Positions 1-9,633 of a stretch of DNA of 15,952 nucleotides are shown here, piece by piece; within the stretch, counting starts at the first letter, position 1, and each line of letters begins with the position of its first letter. The translations under genes and the position numbers were made by a program. The notes below the pieces were generated by a model, which worked only from the letters and a program-made list of their open reading frames with translations, made no database searches and had not been told where the DNA came from. The stretch is from Bondarzewia mesenterica (lineage: Eukaryota > Basidiomycota > Agaricomycetes > Russulales > Bondarzewiaceae), in the NCBI GenBank assembly GCA_004802705.1, contig SGPL01000672.1:1-15952 (forward strand). The letters run 5' to 3'.

Positions 1-1364
1 ATGTTTCTGGCGGCTGCGCTGCTCAACTCCTTACATACGCGGTCAGACAAGAGGATCCTGAGGCACGACAACTGTTGGCTACTATGCCACCGGGAGACTA
101 CGCATGCATCTCCAGCAAGCAACACGATGACAGACCCTTCACCCCTCTTCACATTCAAACGATCACTGCGGAAGTGCAACCAGCATGCACCGGCGACTAC
201 TTGTCAGATTTATAAGTATCGGAAATGTCGAATTTGCTCCATCGGGCGTTGGTCAGCTTGAGACTTGTTATCAAATTCTGGTAAGCAAACACAACAATAT
301 CACTGGATGTTTACACGTTTACAGTTCCTGCACGATCCACTGCTCGTCCCGGCGGTATTGTACTGTCTTTCTACGCCGCAAAGGCTTGCTCCTCTTGCCT
401 CCCTCGAGTCCATCGCACTCTTTCATTCGCCCCATTCAGAAGCGCCGATGACTGACCTGAGCGCTCTTCGATGAATTTGCATTGACAGTACTTTACAAAC
501 GCTATCAGGCGCTATCGTGCAATATCGCTGACCCGGAGAAAGCTCGATTCTATCTTAACGCCTAACACCGACCCTGGTTTACAGAGGGTTGTGTCACTGC
601 CGACCAATCAGGACCAAGTTCTCATCTCCCATCCTTGTTGATTTCCTGCTTTATTACTCCGCGTATGTCTCTTGTTCACGATTTGTGAGTTTCGAAACAT
701 GAAAGTTTCCTCCCAGACTTCAAGATGGTCAGTCTGTGAGGCAAGTGAATCCAGCTGAGAACGCGGGGTCCAAAATCGTCGTTTGAATTCTTTAGATCAG
801 ATCAAGATCAGATATGAGATGCGGACTGCCGCTTTGCATCGTGCACGTTCTCGAAGAATCGCGCAAACCTCTGAACATGATTCGAATGGTCAACCATCCT
901 CTCATTTCTAAGCTGCAATTGCTTAGTGGGTGCGGTGATAGATCCCTGCGTTGCGCCTGACAGGTGTGCTCTAGGACGAAAACAGTGTTTCGCTTCCAAA
1001 TCTAAAACTCTTCCACCAGGCCCTCAATATGACGATTATTACTGAGAAATAAGAACTCCAGTATATGTACGACAATCACTTTTCAGCAAAGGATCAGTGG
1101 ATTGATATACGAACTAATGGGTTTTGCGTTTCGTGTCTCAGCGGGGTTTGATCCGCACTCCACGGAAGGTTTATTTTTCTGCTTTTTGGAGGAGCACTCT
1201 TTCCAAATCGGTCGTATGACTGGAAGCCAGAAATAACGAGAAAAAGCTGTGAGCGGAATTGCTATCGCCGATGACACCTCGGCAACACCTCATACCATCA
1301 GTACTAGTGCCGACCGAAGCTTAACTCTTGGCTTTGTCATTACCATGCTACAGGAAGCGTTGTC
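1..1364. other. Upstream non-genic stretch
   Basis: I see no gene that can be supported here. Short open frames occur on both strands (for example 1-261 and 185-451 on +, 808-999 on -), but none has a recognisable motif, plausible composition or convincing splice partners. A CCAAT pentamer lies near 604. A short imperfect repeat of GATCAGAT-like words lies near 795-815. The last few hundred bases are presumably the promoter of the transporter gene that starts at 1461. The very start could contain the tail of an upstream gene, but I cannot show it. Confidence 0.5.
1159..1166. promoter_or_regulatory. PDRE-like octamer upstream of the ABC transporter
   Basis: The plus strand reads TCCACGGA, which is TCCGTGGA on the minus strand. 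This is an exact match to the pleiotropic drug response element TCCGYGGA bound by Pdr1/Pdr3 zinc-cluster factors in budding yeast. It lies about 295 bp before the transporter start codon and about 200 bp before its TATA box. Basidiomycetes are not known to me to have true Pdr1 orthologues, and one such octamer in 1.4 kb has a chance probability of several percent. This is therefore a candidate only. Confidence 0.3.
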
Positions 1365-1373
1365 CTATATAAG
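1365..1373 (+). promoter_or_regulatory. TATA box of the PDR transporter
   Basis: The sequence CTATATAAG lies about 88-96 bp upstream of the chosen ATG at 1461. A pyrimidine-rich, purine-poor stretch between them is suitable for transcription initiation around 1395-1420. This placement supports 1461 as the start, because the only upstream in-frame ATG, at 1416, would leave a very short leader. Confidence 0.55.
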
Positions 1374-1460
1374 CATCCATGAAGACATCCACTTGCCCTC
1401 CGCGCCCCGAAGTTCTTGCCCCAAAATCATTCCCTCCCATCACTGTCATTGTTGGTTGGG

Positions 1461-4400
1461 ATGAGTGACACTCCGGTCGACGCTCGCACCCTGCGAGATG
1501 AGCAGACTGACTATTCCGCGAACGACGGACGGCATCACGTCGATATACAGGAAGCTGAGGAGGCCTTCCATGCTCTCTCCCGGCAATTGACCCAGGGGAC
1601 GGTCGTATCGGCTCCAAGCAGGCGCAACACACACGGCTACGCCGACGGCGGTGAAAAGAAGGATATCGAGAAAGGTGAAATCTATCCCGTGGGCGAGGCC
1701 TTCGACTTGCGCGAGTACCTCTCTTCTTCGAATGAGGCTCATGAGAAGGCTGGGATCAAGCACAAGCACGTCGGTGTTACCTGGGAAAATTTTCAGGTAG
1801 AAGTCCCAGGCGGCGCTAACGCGAAGGTATGCCCACGGAGTATATGCTATCTTGCACAATGACTAATTCTGTATAGTTATATGTTCGAACCTTCGGAGGT
1901 GCGATATAAATAACACCAATTTGCAAATGACTAACGCACGCAATCCAGATGAGGCATGGCAGTTCTGGCTCACGCCCATTTTTATGCTGTCAAACGTCTT
2001 CAAGAGTATTGTTCCTTCCAACGGACAGAATATTCCGACGAGGCCGATCTTGCACAGGTGCGTGATTTGGATTCCTTTTAAGTTCATTAAATAACATGCT
2101 TTACACAGGAACTCTGGTATCTTGAAACCGGGCGAAATGTGTCTCATTTTGGGAACGCCTGGCTCGGGATGTACTACGTTTCTCAAGGCCATCGCAAACC
2201 AGCGTTCAGAATACTACCGCGTCGACGGTGACGTCCGATACGCGGGCATCAACTCGGAGGAGATGGCCAAGTACTATCCTGGTGAACTCGTTTACAACGC
2301 CGAAGGTAATGATGATATGCTCTCTGGTATCACGGATCGTGTCTAACACCGTTCTCTTCATCAGATGACATCCACATATCCACTCTGACGGTCGGACAGA
2401 CGTTCGATTTTGCGCTGTCGACCAAGACGCCTGGTCCCAAGGGTCGGCTGCCTGGGGTTTCGCGCAAGGAGTTCAACGATGCGGTCAAGTCCACGCTTTT
2501 GAAGATGCTGAACATCACGCATACGGAGAAAACGCTTGTCGGCGACGAGTTTGTTCGTGGGGTCTCCGGAGGCGAGCGCAAGCGTGTCAGTATCGGTGAG
2601 ATGATGACCACGCGTGCCCGCGTACAATGCTGGGACAATTCTTCGCGGGGTTTGGACGCGTCTACCGCTCTGGACTTTGCGAAGGCGCTCAGGGTTATGA
2701 CAGATGTCCTCGGTCAGACGACTTTCGTGACCTTGTGAGTAGGCTTTCTTTTCCAGTTTTATTATGACGTGAATTTAGAACCCGTGTTCAGATATCAGGC
2801 TGGTGAAGGCATCTACGAGTTGTTCGACAAGGTCATGGTCATGGATCACGGTCGCCAGGTCTATTTCGGCCCTCCGAATGAAGCGCGCGCCTGGTTCGAA
2901 GACCTCGGTTACAAATCACTTCCCCGCCAAAGCACGCCCGACTACCTCACAGGCTGTACCGATCCCAATGAGCGTCAGTTTGCTCCCGGCCGATCAGAAG
3001 CAGATGTCCCAAGCACTCCTGAGGCACTCGAGGTCGCTTACCTGTCGTCGTCAACTGCGAAGGACGTAGCGATATCATTGCAGGATTACAAGGTGTTCAT
3101 GGAGGTGGAAAAGACGGATCAGGAGGCGTTCCGTGCATCTGTCGCCGACGATAAGAAGCGAGGCGTGTCGAAGAAGAGTCCTTTTACGTTGGGTCTCATC
3201 GACCAAGTCATAGCACTGACGAGGCGGCAGTTCCAAATGCGACTGCAGGATAGTTTCCAGATCATAACCAGCTATACGCTGTCAACGGTATGCGCTGTCG
3301 CATTTTGTTCGTGTGCGATACTGACGATGCTCGACTCGGTGATCACAGGCGTTGGCTTTCGTTGTCGGAGGCGCATTCTTCAACCAACCTCCTACATCTG
3401 CCGGCGCTTTCACGCGCGGCTCGGTTCTGTTCACTGCCATTCTAATCTCGTCCTTTGAAACCTTCGGAGAAGTGCGTCGAGTTCACCCCATTCTTTCAAC
3501 ATGTGGCTGAATGATTTCTTCCCGCAGCTCCCCATGCAAATGCTTGGCCGTCCCATCTTGAAAAAACAGGTTCGTCTCGTATTAGAACCATTTCAGGCCG
3601 AATAGCATCTAACTCAGCGTGACGGAACAGACGGGCTATGGCTTCTATCGTCCCGCTGCCATTCAGATCGCCAATACCCTCGCTGATATACCCTTCTCCG
3701 CGTCCCGGATGCTCGTCTATGATATCATCATTTACTTTATGACTCATCTCTCTCGCTCCGCCGGTGGTTTCTTCACGTTCCATCTCATCAATTACATGTC
3801 ATTCCTCACCATGCAAGGCTTTTTCCGCACGATTGGTCTGTTCTGTGTCGATTTCAATACGGCGCTACGGGTCGCGGTCTTCTTTTTCCCCAACTTGGTC
3901 ATTTACGTCGGGTACATGGTCCCGGTCGATCAGATGAAGCGGTGGCTGTTCTGGATCGTGAGTGTCCACTCTGTCCACTTGATGCAATGTCCGGGTGTCC
4001 TGACCTTTTCCTCGATTGAATAGTTCTACATCAACCCTTTGAGCTACGGTAAGCCTATCTCTTGAGTACTGATCTATCCGTTGACCGAGCTTTCCTAGTA
4101 TGGTCCGCCTGTATGGAAAATGAATTCATGAGAATCACGGTGCGACGCCATGACTTTTGATTTCACTGAGCTAGATCTTGATGCCGATCTCACATAGTTC
4201 ACTTGCGATGGAGCTTACGTGGTTCCCCGCAATGGTCCTGGAATGACCAAGTACCCGTAAGTGTCACTTGATCGTCCATCGTGGCTATCATCTGACGTGC
4301 GGTTGCTCAGCGACGTCCTTGGGCCAAATCAGGCATGCACTCTGGTTGGATCTACTCCTGGCAGCGTGCTTGTGCCTGGTAGAGACTACCTCCAAGTAGG

Positions 4401-7286
4401 GTACGGCTTGAACGTGGAAGACCTCTGGCGTCGCAATTTCGTGGTGCTGCTCGGTTTCCTTATATTCTTCTGGGTCTTCCAAGCGATCGTAATTGAAATC
4501 TATCCTGTAAGTTGTGCAGTTGAGGATCTATCTATTTGATCGAGTAGCTGATTCCATTTGACGACAGCAATTCGCGGGAAGTGGAGCCGTCAACTTCTTT
4601 GCCAAAGAGACAGCCGAGACAAAGCGGCTCAACGCTGAACTCAAGGAGCGCAGGGTCAAGAAGGCAGTACAGGAAAGAGCAGAGAAGGCTCAGGCCATGG
4701 AAGGTACCAAGGCTATCAGAGATCCGTGAGTGCATCGTCTGCGTCAGTGGTTTCGCACCGCTCACGTTTCATCTAGTAATGCATTCTCAGACCGCAAGGC
4801 GTTTACTTGGGAAAGGTTGAACTACCACGTCCCAGTCCCAGGTGGAACGAGACAGCTTCTCAATGATGTTTATGGCTACGTAAAACCTGGTACCTTGACC
4901 GCTCTCATGGGCGCGTCGGGTGCTGGTAAAACGACATGTCTCGACGTTCTGGCGCAAAGGAAGAATATCGGTGTGATTGCGGGCGATGTCCTTGTCGACG
5001 GTAGACCACTTGATGGTGATTTCGCTCGTGGCACTGCATATGGTAGGTTATCAACTAGCATGCACTTGGACGCTGGTCACTCATGAGTCTATAGCTGAAC
5101 AGATGGATGTTCATGAGGGAACTGCTACGATCAGAGAAGCCATGCGTTTCTCGGCATATCTGCGGCAGCCCGCCCACATATCGGAGGCAGAGAAGGACGC
5201 GTACGTCGAGGACATGATCGAACTTCTGGAGTTGCAGGACCTCGCGGATGCCGTCGTTCGTAGTCTGGGAGTCGAAGCACGCAAGCGATTGACGATCGGA
5301 GTCGAGCTCGCTAGCAAGCCTGAACTGCTCTTGTTCCTGGACGAGCCGACCTCCGGTTTGGATGCTCAGAGTGCCTGGAATTTGGTCCGTTTCCTGCGTA
5401 AATTGGCGGACAGCGGACAGGCGATCCTGTGCACCATCCATCAACCGTCGTCTCTCCTTTTCGAGAGTTTTGATCGGTTGCTGCTCCTTGGCCGCGGCGG
5501 AAATACAATTTACTTCGGCGATATCGGTGAGGATTCGCACGTCATGCGGAGCTATTTCGCTCGGAACGGTGCTGTTTGCCCCGGGAATGTCAATCCTGCG
5601 GAATTCATGTTGGAGGCTATTGGTGCTGGTACAACGCCCAGGATCGGCGACAAGGACTGGAAGGACGTCTGGTTGGATTCACCTGAGTGCCAGAGGGCTA
5701 GAGCTGAGATCATCGACATCAAGGAGAAAGCGTTGGCACGCCCACAGGCCGAGAAGAAGGCACATTCCTCCTGTAGGTGAAAGTACACTTTGTACTTTCA
5801 TTTCATCGCTCACCCTTCGATCTTAGATGCTACGTCGCTTTGGTATCAGTTGCAGGTCGTCGTCGCGAGGAACAGCCGTGCGCTTTGGAGATCTCCCGAA
5901 TATGTCTTCACACGCCTGTTCTCTCACGTCACCGTGTCTTTGTTGGTATCCTTGCCTTTCCTACAACTTGGGAACAGCCTCCGAGATCTTCAGTATCGTG
6001 TCTTCGGAATGTAAGTTCATTTGTTGCTCAACGACATTACTTCGTATTGATGACATCTCAGATTCTGGGTGGGTATCTTGCTTGGCCTGGTCATTCCTCA
6101 ACTCGAGCCCGTCTTCATCAACAACAGGAGTAAGTGTTCGTTGTTCGTAGTTTTGGTGCAAAGTTGTTGATGCCCCGTACTCCACAGGAATCTTTATCAG
6201 AGGTTCGTCGGGATCGTGCTGTGCGGAATTTGTCCGTGCTAATACAATTCTACATTTAGAGGCATCCAGCAAAATCTATTCGCCATACGTCTTCGCAGTG
6301 GGACAACTGCTGGGAGAAATACCCTACTCAATTCTTTGTGCCATCCTGTATTGGGTCCTCATGGTAAGTCGTCCCACGAAACAAATGAGAGAACATCAGT
6401 ACTAAACACTGTGAAGGTCTATCCCATGGGCTTCGGACAAGGCTCTGCCGGCACGAACGGGACAGGCTTCCAGCTCTTGGTTGTTCTGTTCACAGAGCTG
6501 TTCGCTGTCACTCTGGGCCAGTTGGTAGCTTCTGTTTCTCCAAGCATCCAGGTGCGTAGTCTTACATCGTCTGGATAATATATGTTCTGAACACGATTTG
6601 GTTTGTAGATTGCCGTGCTCTGGACACCCTTCATCTCTGTCGTCCTGAGTAACTTCTGCGGTGTCACGATACCATACGCTACGATGTTGCCATTCTGGAA
6701 AGACTGGCTTTACCAACTTGATCCTTTCACGAGAATGCTGGCTGCGATGTTGTCGACGGAACTTCAGTATGTTCATTCTCGCTCGAATACAGCCACTGTG
6801 ATTGAGCTCCTTTCCTCTGTAGTGGGCTCAAGATTTTCTGCAAGCCGGAGGAGTTCTCTGTCTTCAGTCCTCCTTCAGGCCAAACGTGCGGTAACTGGGC
6901 CAACGACTTCGTCAGTGCCTTTGGCGGTTATTTGAATAATCCCAACGACACATCCAATTGTCAATATTGCCAATATGCCGTGAGCTTTCGTTACATTCGC
7001 ATGTCTCATAGCCGATCCTCATAAGCTCTAGGTTGGTGATGAATTCTTCCTGCCTCTGAACATTCGTTTCGACAATCGTTGGCGAGACGTGTGGATCTTC
7101 TTCTGTTACTTCAGTAAGAATCTGTGCTTAATCTTCATTGCATCGCTTGTCTTACCCGCTTTTTCTCTCACGTAGTTTTCAACTTCCTGGCCACTGTTGG
7201 TGAGTAGCATCTGCTTTCATTTCTCGTTTCATCGCTGACCGCTCCTCATAGTCGCCTCCCGTTTCCTTCGGTTTGCCAAACGTTAA
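1461..7286 (+). CDS. PDR-type (ABC-G) multidrug efflux transporter, full-size, 26 exons
   Basis: This is a plasma-membrane ATP-driven exporter of the Pdr5/CDR family, order NBD1-TMD1-NBD2-TMD2. My exons are 1461-1826, 1877-1898, 1949-2057, 2109-2305, 2365-2734, 2792-3287, 3349-3471, 3528-3569, 3631-3957, 4024-4048, 4099-4139, 4198-4256, 4311-4506, 4568-4725, 4777-5042, 5095-5772, 5827-6010, 6062-6129, 6188-6202, 6260-6363, 6417-6551, 6609-6766, 6823-6979, 7032-7113, 7176-7199 and 7252-7286. They total 4437 nt and encode 1478 residues, the usual family length. NBD1 has Walker [10 protein letters not shown] (181-189, Cys for Lys), signature VSGGERKR (298-305), [12 protein letters not shown] (about 320-331) and Tyr356 at the H-loop. 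NBD2 has Walker [10 protein letters not shown] (889-897), Gln935, degenerate signature LGVEARKR (990-997), Walker B with Glu1016, and His1048. TMD1 spans about 500-800 and TMD2 about 1160-1475. The last large loop carries the family Cys pairs (Cys1402, Cys1426, Cys1429) and an NDTS sequon at 1421. Substrate is unknown. Individual splice sites could be off by a few bases, but family assignment is near certain. Confidence 0.96.
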
Positions 7287-8059
7287 TGGTCGCCGTTCAT
7301 GTTATGCACGTATCGCGCGGAAATTTTTTTACTTGTCCGTAGGACACCTAAGTATCTTCCGACTAGATGAGCATCCGTCTTTCAATGGGATGATAGATTG
7401 TTTTCCATTACATAGCAATAATTATTCCAACAATACTACCACGTAAACCTATTCCGTTTACATCACTTTTCTTCTCCTGCTGTATCACTAACCTCATTGA
7501 CATAGTTCATTTATATATGCTTGTGAAGTTGAATCAATTTGTTTGCTATTGCAGTTTCGGACTCGGTTGTGACTGAGGGATGAGGGACTTATCTGAGCTG
7601 CGATCAGGCTGGTTAGGCTAACAATGACAGACAACTGGACTTCGCCGTCATGCGGGTGCGGGTGCTGGATTGACAAAGTTCTAACGTTGAGTGAATCGAA
7701 GTTATGCAGAGAATCCGGCTTGCAGATTTTCCGTAAGTGAAGCCGCAGACTGACAACAGGCGTGATATAGTATCTGAACAGCCTGTTGCGTGCGCCTTTT
7801 CCCGCCGTCTGTGAGATCAGCTAAGATCAGCTAGCTCATGAAGAGCAAATGTTCCCACATGCTTAAACTTGGTGTGAATGACAGAAGTGGCCGCCCTGGT
7901 GCACAGAGCAGACCTATGGGCCACGCTGTCGCACAAACGAACAGTCGACTTCAAAAATACAGAGGTAATGACGGTCAACATCATATTTCTAGAACAACCA
8001 CGAAGGACAGTTGGCACTGTACAAAAGCACACATAATTGTGATTCATATAAGCAATGAT
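7287..8059. other. Intergenic region between convergent genes
   Basis: This region lies between the transporter stop and the stop of the minus-strand gene, so it should hold both 3' untranslated regions. The first 200 bases downstream of the stop are AT-rich with several AATAAT-like words (near 7417-7430), plausible for polyadenylation, but no single signal stands out. A 10-bp tandem doublet (AGATCAGCTA twice) lies at about 7814-7833. The open frames here have no recognisable motif or plausible splice sites, and I see no RNA gene. Confidence 0.5.
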
Positions 8060-9427
8060 TCAATGCTCGTTAAGTCTCGTCAAGATCTTCGCCACCTCCC
8101 CCGCCGCCTGCTGCACTATCGCTTGATCCGATTCATCGACGAACCGGATCAAGGTTTGGTTAATCTTGTCCGGGTGCCATCTCAATAGCTCGGCCTTGAT
8201 CCTCTCCTTCGCAGGCTTCTTGAGAGGATGGTCCGGGTGGAACAGGAATTTCCGAACGGCTTCAGGAGTGATCTGCTTGATCCCACCCCGGGCAGGCGTT
8301 TCGAAAAGGGGGAAAGGGAAGGATGCCCAGTTCAAAGCGACATTCGGCTTGCCCCCCTTCAGGATTTTCCATTTGGCCTCGTACGTGGAGATGATATCGA
8401 ATGGCGATGGCTTTGACTGCTGTACCGCCTGGGCATGACGACGCGCTCTTTCTCTTTGCTCCGCCAGTTGTCGGGCCCGCCATTCAAATAGTCGCCTTTG
8501 CTCCTGCATACTCCGCAAGAACTCCTCCTGACGTCGTTGGGCCTCTGCTTCTCTCCGACGCTTGGCCTCCGCCTCCCTCCGTAACGATTCGGCGAACCTC
8601 CTCAATCTCTCAATCTTGTCCTCTTCCTCCTTTCTCTTCCTCTCTGTTTCTTCCAAAATCCTCCGCTTCTCTTCCTCCAAAATCCTCCGCTTCTCTATTT
8701 CCTCCCAAAACCTTCGCCTCTCCCTTTCTCTTTCCTCCAAAATCCTGCGCCTCTCTCTTTCTCTCTCCTCCAAAATCCTGCGCCTCTCTCTTTCTCTTTC
8801 CTCCAAAACCCTCTGCCTCTCTCTTTCGCTTTCCTCCGCAACCTTCCGCTTCCACTTCTCCTCCAAATCTGCGATGTACGCTTCGTGCACTTTTTTCTCA
8901 TCCTCCTCCAACCCGTCCGCCATGTGCTTATTGCGAATCCAGAAGTCATTGGCTTCGCTATCCCGCTTAGCAAAGGCAGCGAGGCGTGCGGGTGTGTTAG
9001 CGCGCACTCTCATCATCACCCTCCGCTGGCGAAATAGTTCATCTACGACGGCCTTCTGATACCAAAGCCTCGCCGTGGCGTCCTCTGCGATCTTAGTCTG
9101 CGTGAGAAGAGTGGGAAGCCGCTGGGGTTCTTCTGTCGTCGCAGATGGCCGGGCAGGTGGGTCGAAAGAAAGGAGAGTCTGAGCGGCAGCGAGGGGAGTG
9201 GGCGTCGCATTGGGGCTGGAAACGTCGGACCGGCCCTGGTATAGATGGGGCTTCTCCAGTAAGCCCATGGCGAAGTCAAAGATCGGCTTCAACACTCCAA
9301 AAGCGAAGAAGGGCGAGCGTCTCGATGCCTTGGGGGGGTTCCTTAGATTTAAATATGATGACGACGATTTCTTCCTGCGGTCGTCCCTGACAATTCGATG
9401 CTTGTGCGTCGTCTGAGACCGGACCAT
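8060..9427 (-). CDS. Glu/Arg-rich helical protein with C-terminal HPD (J-like) motif
   Basis: This is an uninterrupted 455-codon frame. Residues 1-60 are basic and Ser-rich, and about 60-120 are Pro/Thr/Ala-rich. Residues about 165-335 are an almost continuous Glu/Arg/Lys segment including 11-residue repeats of the RERERRRILEE type. After a short spacer comes a conserved-looking C-terminal block with WASFPFPLF (about 365), ITPEAVRKFLFHPDHP and LRWHPDK (HPD at 418-420), followed by two more amphipathic stretches. The arrangement resembles the truncated J-like C terminus of the NFKBIL1 (IkB-like) family and many Agaricomycete hypothetical proteins. HPD is the Hsp70-stimulating tripeptide of J domains, but a full J domain is not visible, so chaperone activity is inference. 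The start is uncertain. Hydrophobic coding-like sequence overlaps the first 26 codons in another frame, and Met54 (9268) is an alternative start. Cellular role unknown. Confidence 0.8.
   Translation of the reverse strand: MVRSQTTHKHRIVRDDRRKKSSSSYLNLRNPPKASRRSPFFAFGVLKPIFDFAMGLLEKPHLYQGRSDVSSPNATPTPLAAAQTLLSFDPPARPSATTEEPQRLPTLLTQTKIAEDATARLWYQKAVVDELFRQRRVMMRVRANTPARLAAFAKRDSEANDFWIRNKHMADGLEEDEKKVHEAYIADLEEKWKRKVAEESERERQRVLEERERERRRILEERERERRRILEERERERRRFWEEIEKRRILEEEKRRILEETERKRKEEEDKIERLRRFAESLRREAEAKRRREAEAQRRQEEFLRSMQEQRRLFEWRARQLAEQRERARRHAQAVQQSKPSPFDIISTYEAKWKILKGGKPNVALNWASFPFPLFETPARGGIKQITPEAVRKFLFHPDHPLKKPAKERIKAELLRWHPDKINQTLIRFVDESDQAIVQQAAGEVAKILTRLNEH
8653..8832. repeat. Compound in-frame tandem repeat (2 x 24 bp + 4 x 33 bp)
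   Basis: Two 24-bp units (8653-8676 and 8677-8700, the first 20 bases identical) are followed without a gap by four 33-bp units starting at 8701, 8734, 8767 and 8800. A trace of a fifth begins at 8833. All units are multiples of three and lie inside the minus-strand J-like gene, giving 8-residue and 11-residue peptide repeats. On the plus strand they appear as a CT-rich microsatellite-like tract. Copies differ by a few bases, so the array is not freshly expanded. Confidence 0.9.
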
Positions 9428-9633
9428 TGCGATGACCGAAGGCCGATGAACAATATATATAAAAATAGCAGGAAGCTGATAAGGGCAACGAGGGTGACGG
9501 CTACTGAACTTAGAGATGCGCTGAACGGAAAAAAATGAGAATTACGGCTTCAACAAATGAACTCGACACTCACGACAGATATGTCACCACGGAGGTATAG
9601 ACAGCCAAGGAGATGTGGTCGACGACGAACGTT
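9349..9633 (-). CDS. Possible C-terminal exons of an unidentified membrane protein
   Basis: Two candidate exons, 9574-9633 and 9349-9520, are separated by a good intron on the minus strand (GTGAGT donor at 9573, long pyrimidine tract, CAG acceptor at 9521). The joined frame reads FVVDHISLAVYTSVVTYLS, then a strongly hydrophobic helix including VALISFLLFLYILFIGL, then a basic tail and a stop at 9349. This composition is hard to get by chance. An upstream segment (9669-9829, starting MVKAFPRCAISV) is in phase with it only through a 35-nt intron at 9634-9668, which is unusually short. The last 78 bases overlap the start of the J-like gene in a different frame. It could be an independent small membrane-protein gene, a 5' part of the J-like gene, or a relic. 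I do not recognise a family. Confidence 0.3.

Noticed and set aside
1..474. Plus-strand frames at 1-261, 185-451 and 265-474, and a possible intron at 281-326 (GTAAGC..TTTACAG)
   Set aside because: The intron signals are plausible, but the flanking frames give no recognisable or compositionally convincing peptide, and no start or promoter is clear.
8653..8832. Regular repeats as a possible CRISPR array
   Set aside because: The units are contiguous without spacers, in frame, and inside a coding sequence of a eukaryote.
8562..9059. Plus-strand frame rich in Ser/Leu/Lys repeats (SSKILRLSLSL type)
   Set aside because: It is the antisense shadow of the Glu/Arg repeat region of the minus-strand gene and has no independent support.
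9451..9467. TATATATA-rich stretch just upstream of the J-like ATG, as a minus-strand TATA box
   Set aside because: It is only about 30 bp from the ATG, leaving almost no leader, and it falls inside the hydrophobic coding-like exon (Leu-Tyr-Ile-Leu codons). It may simply be coding sequence.
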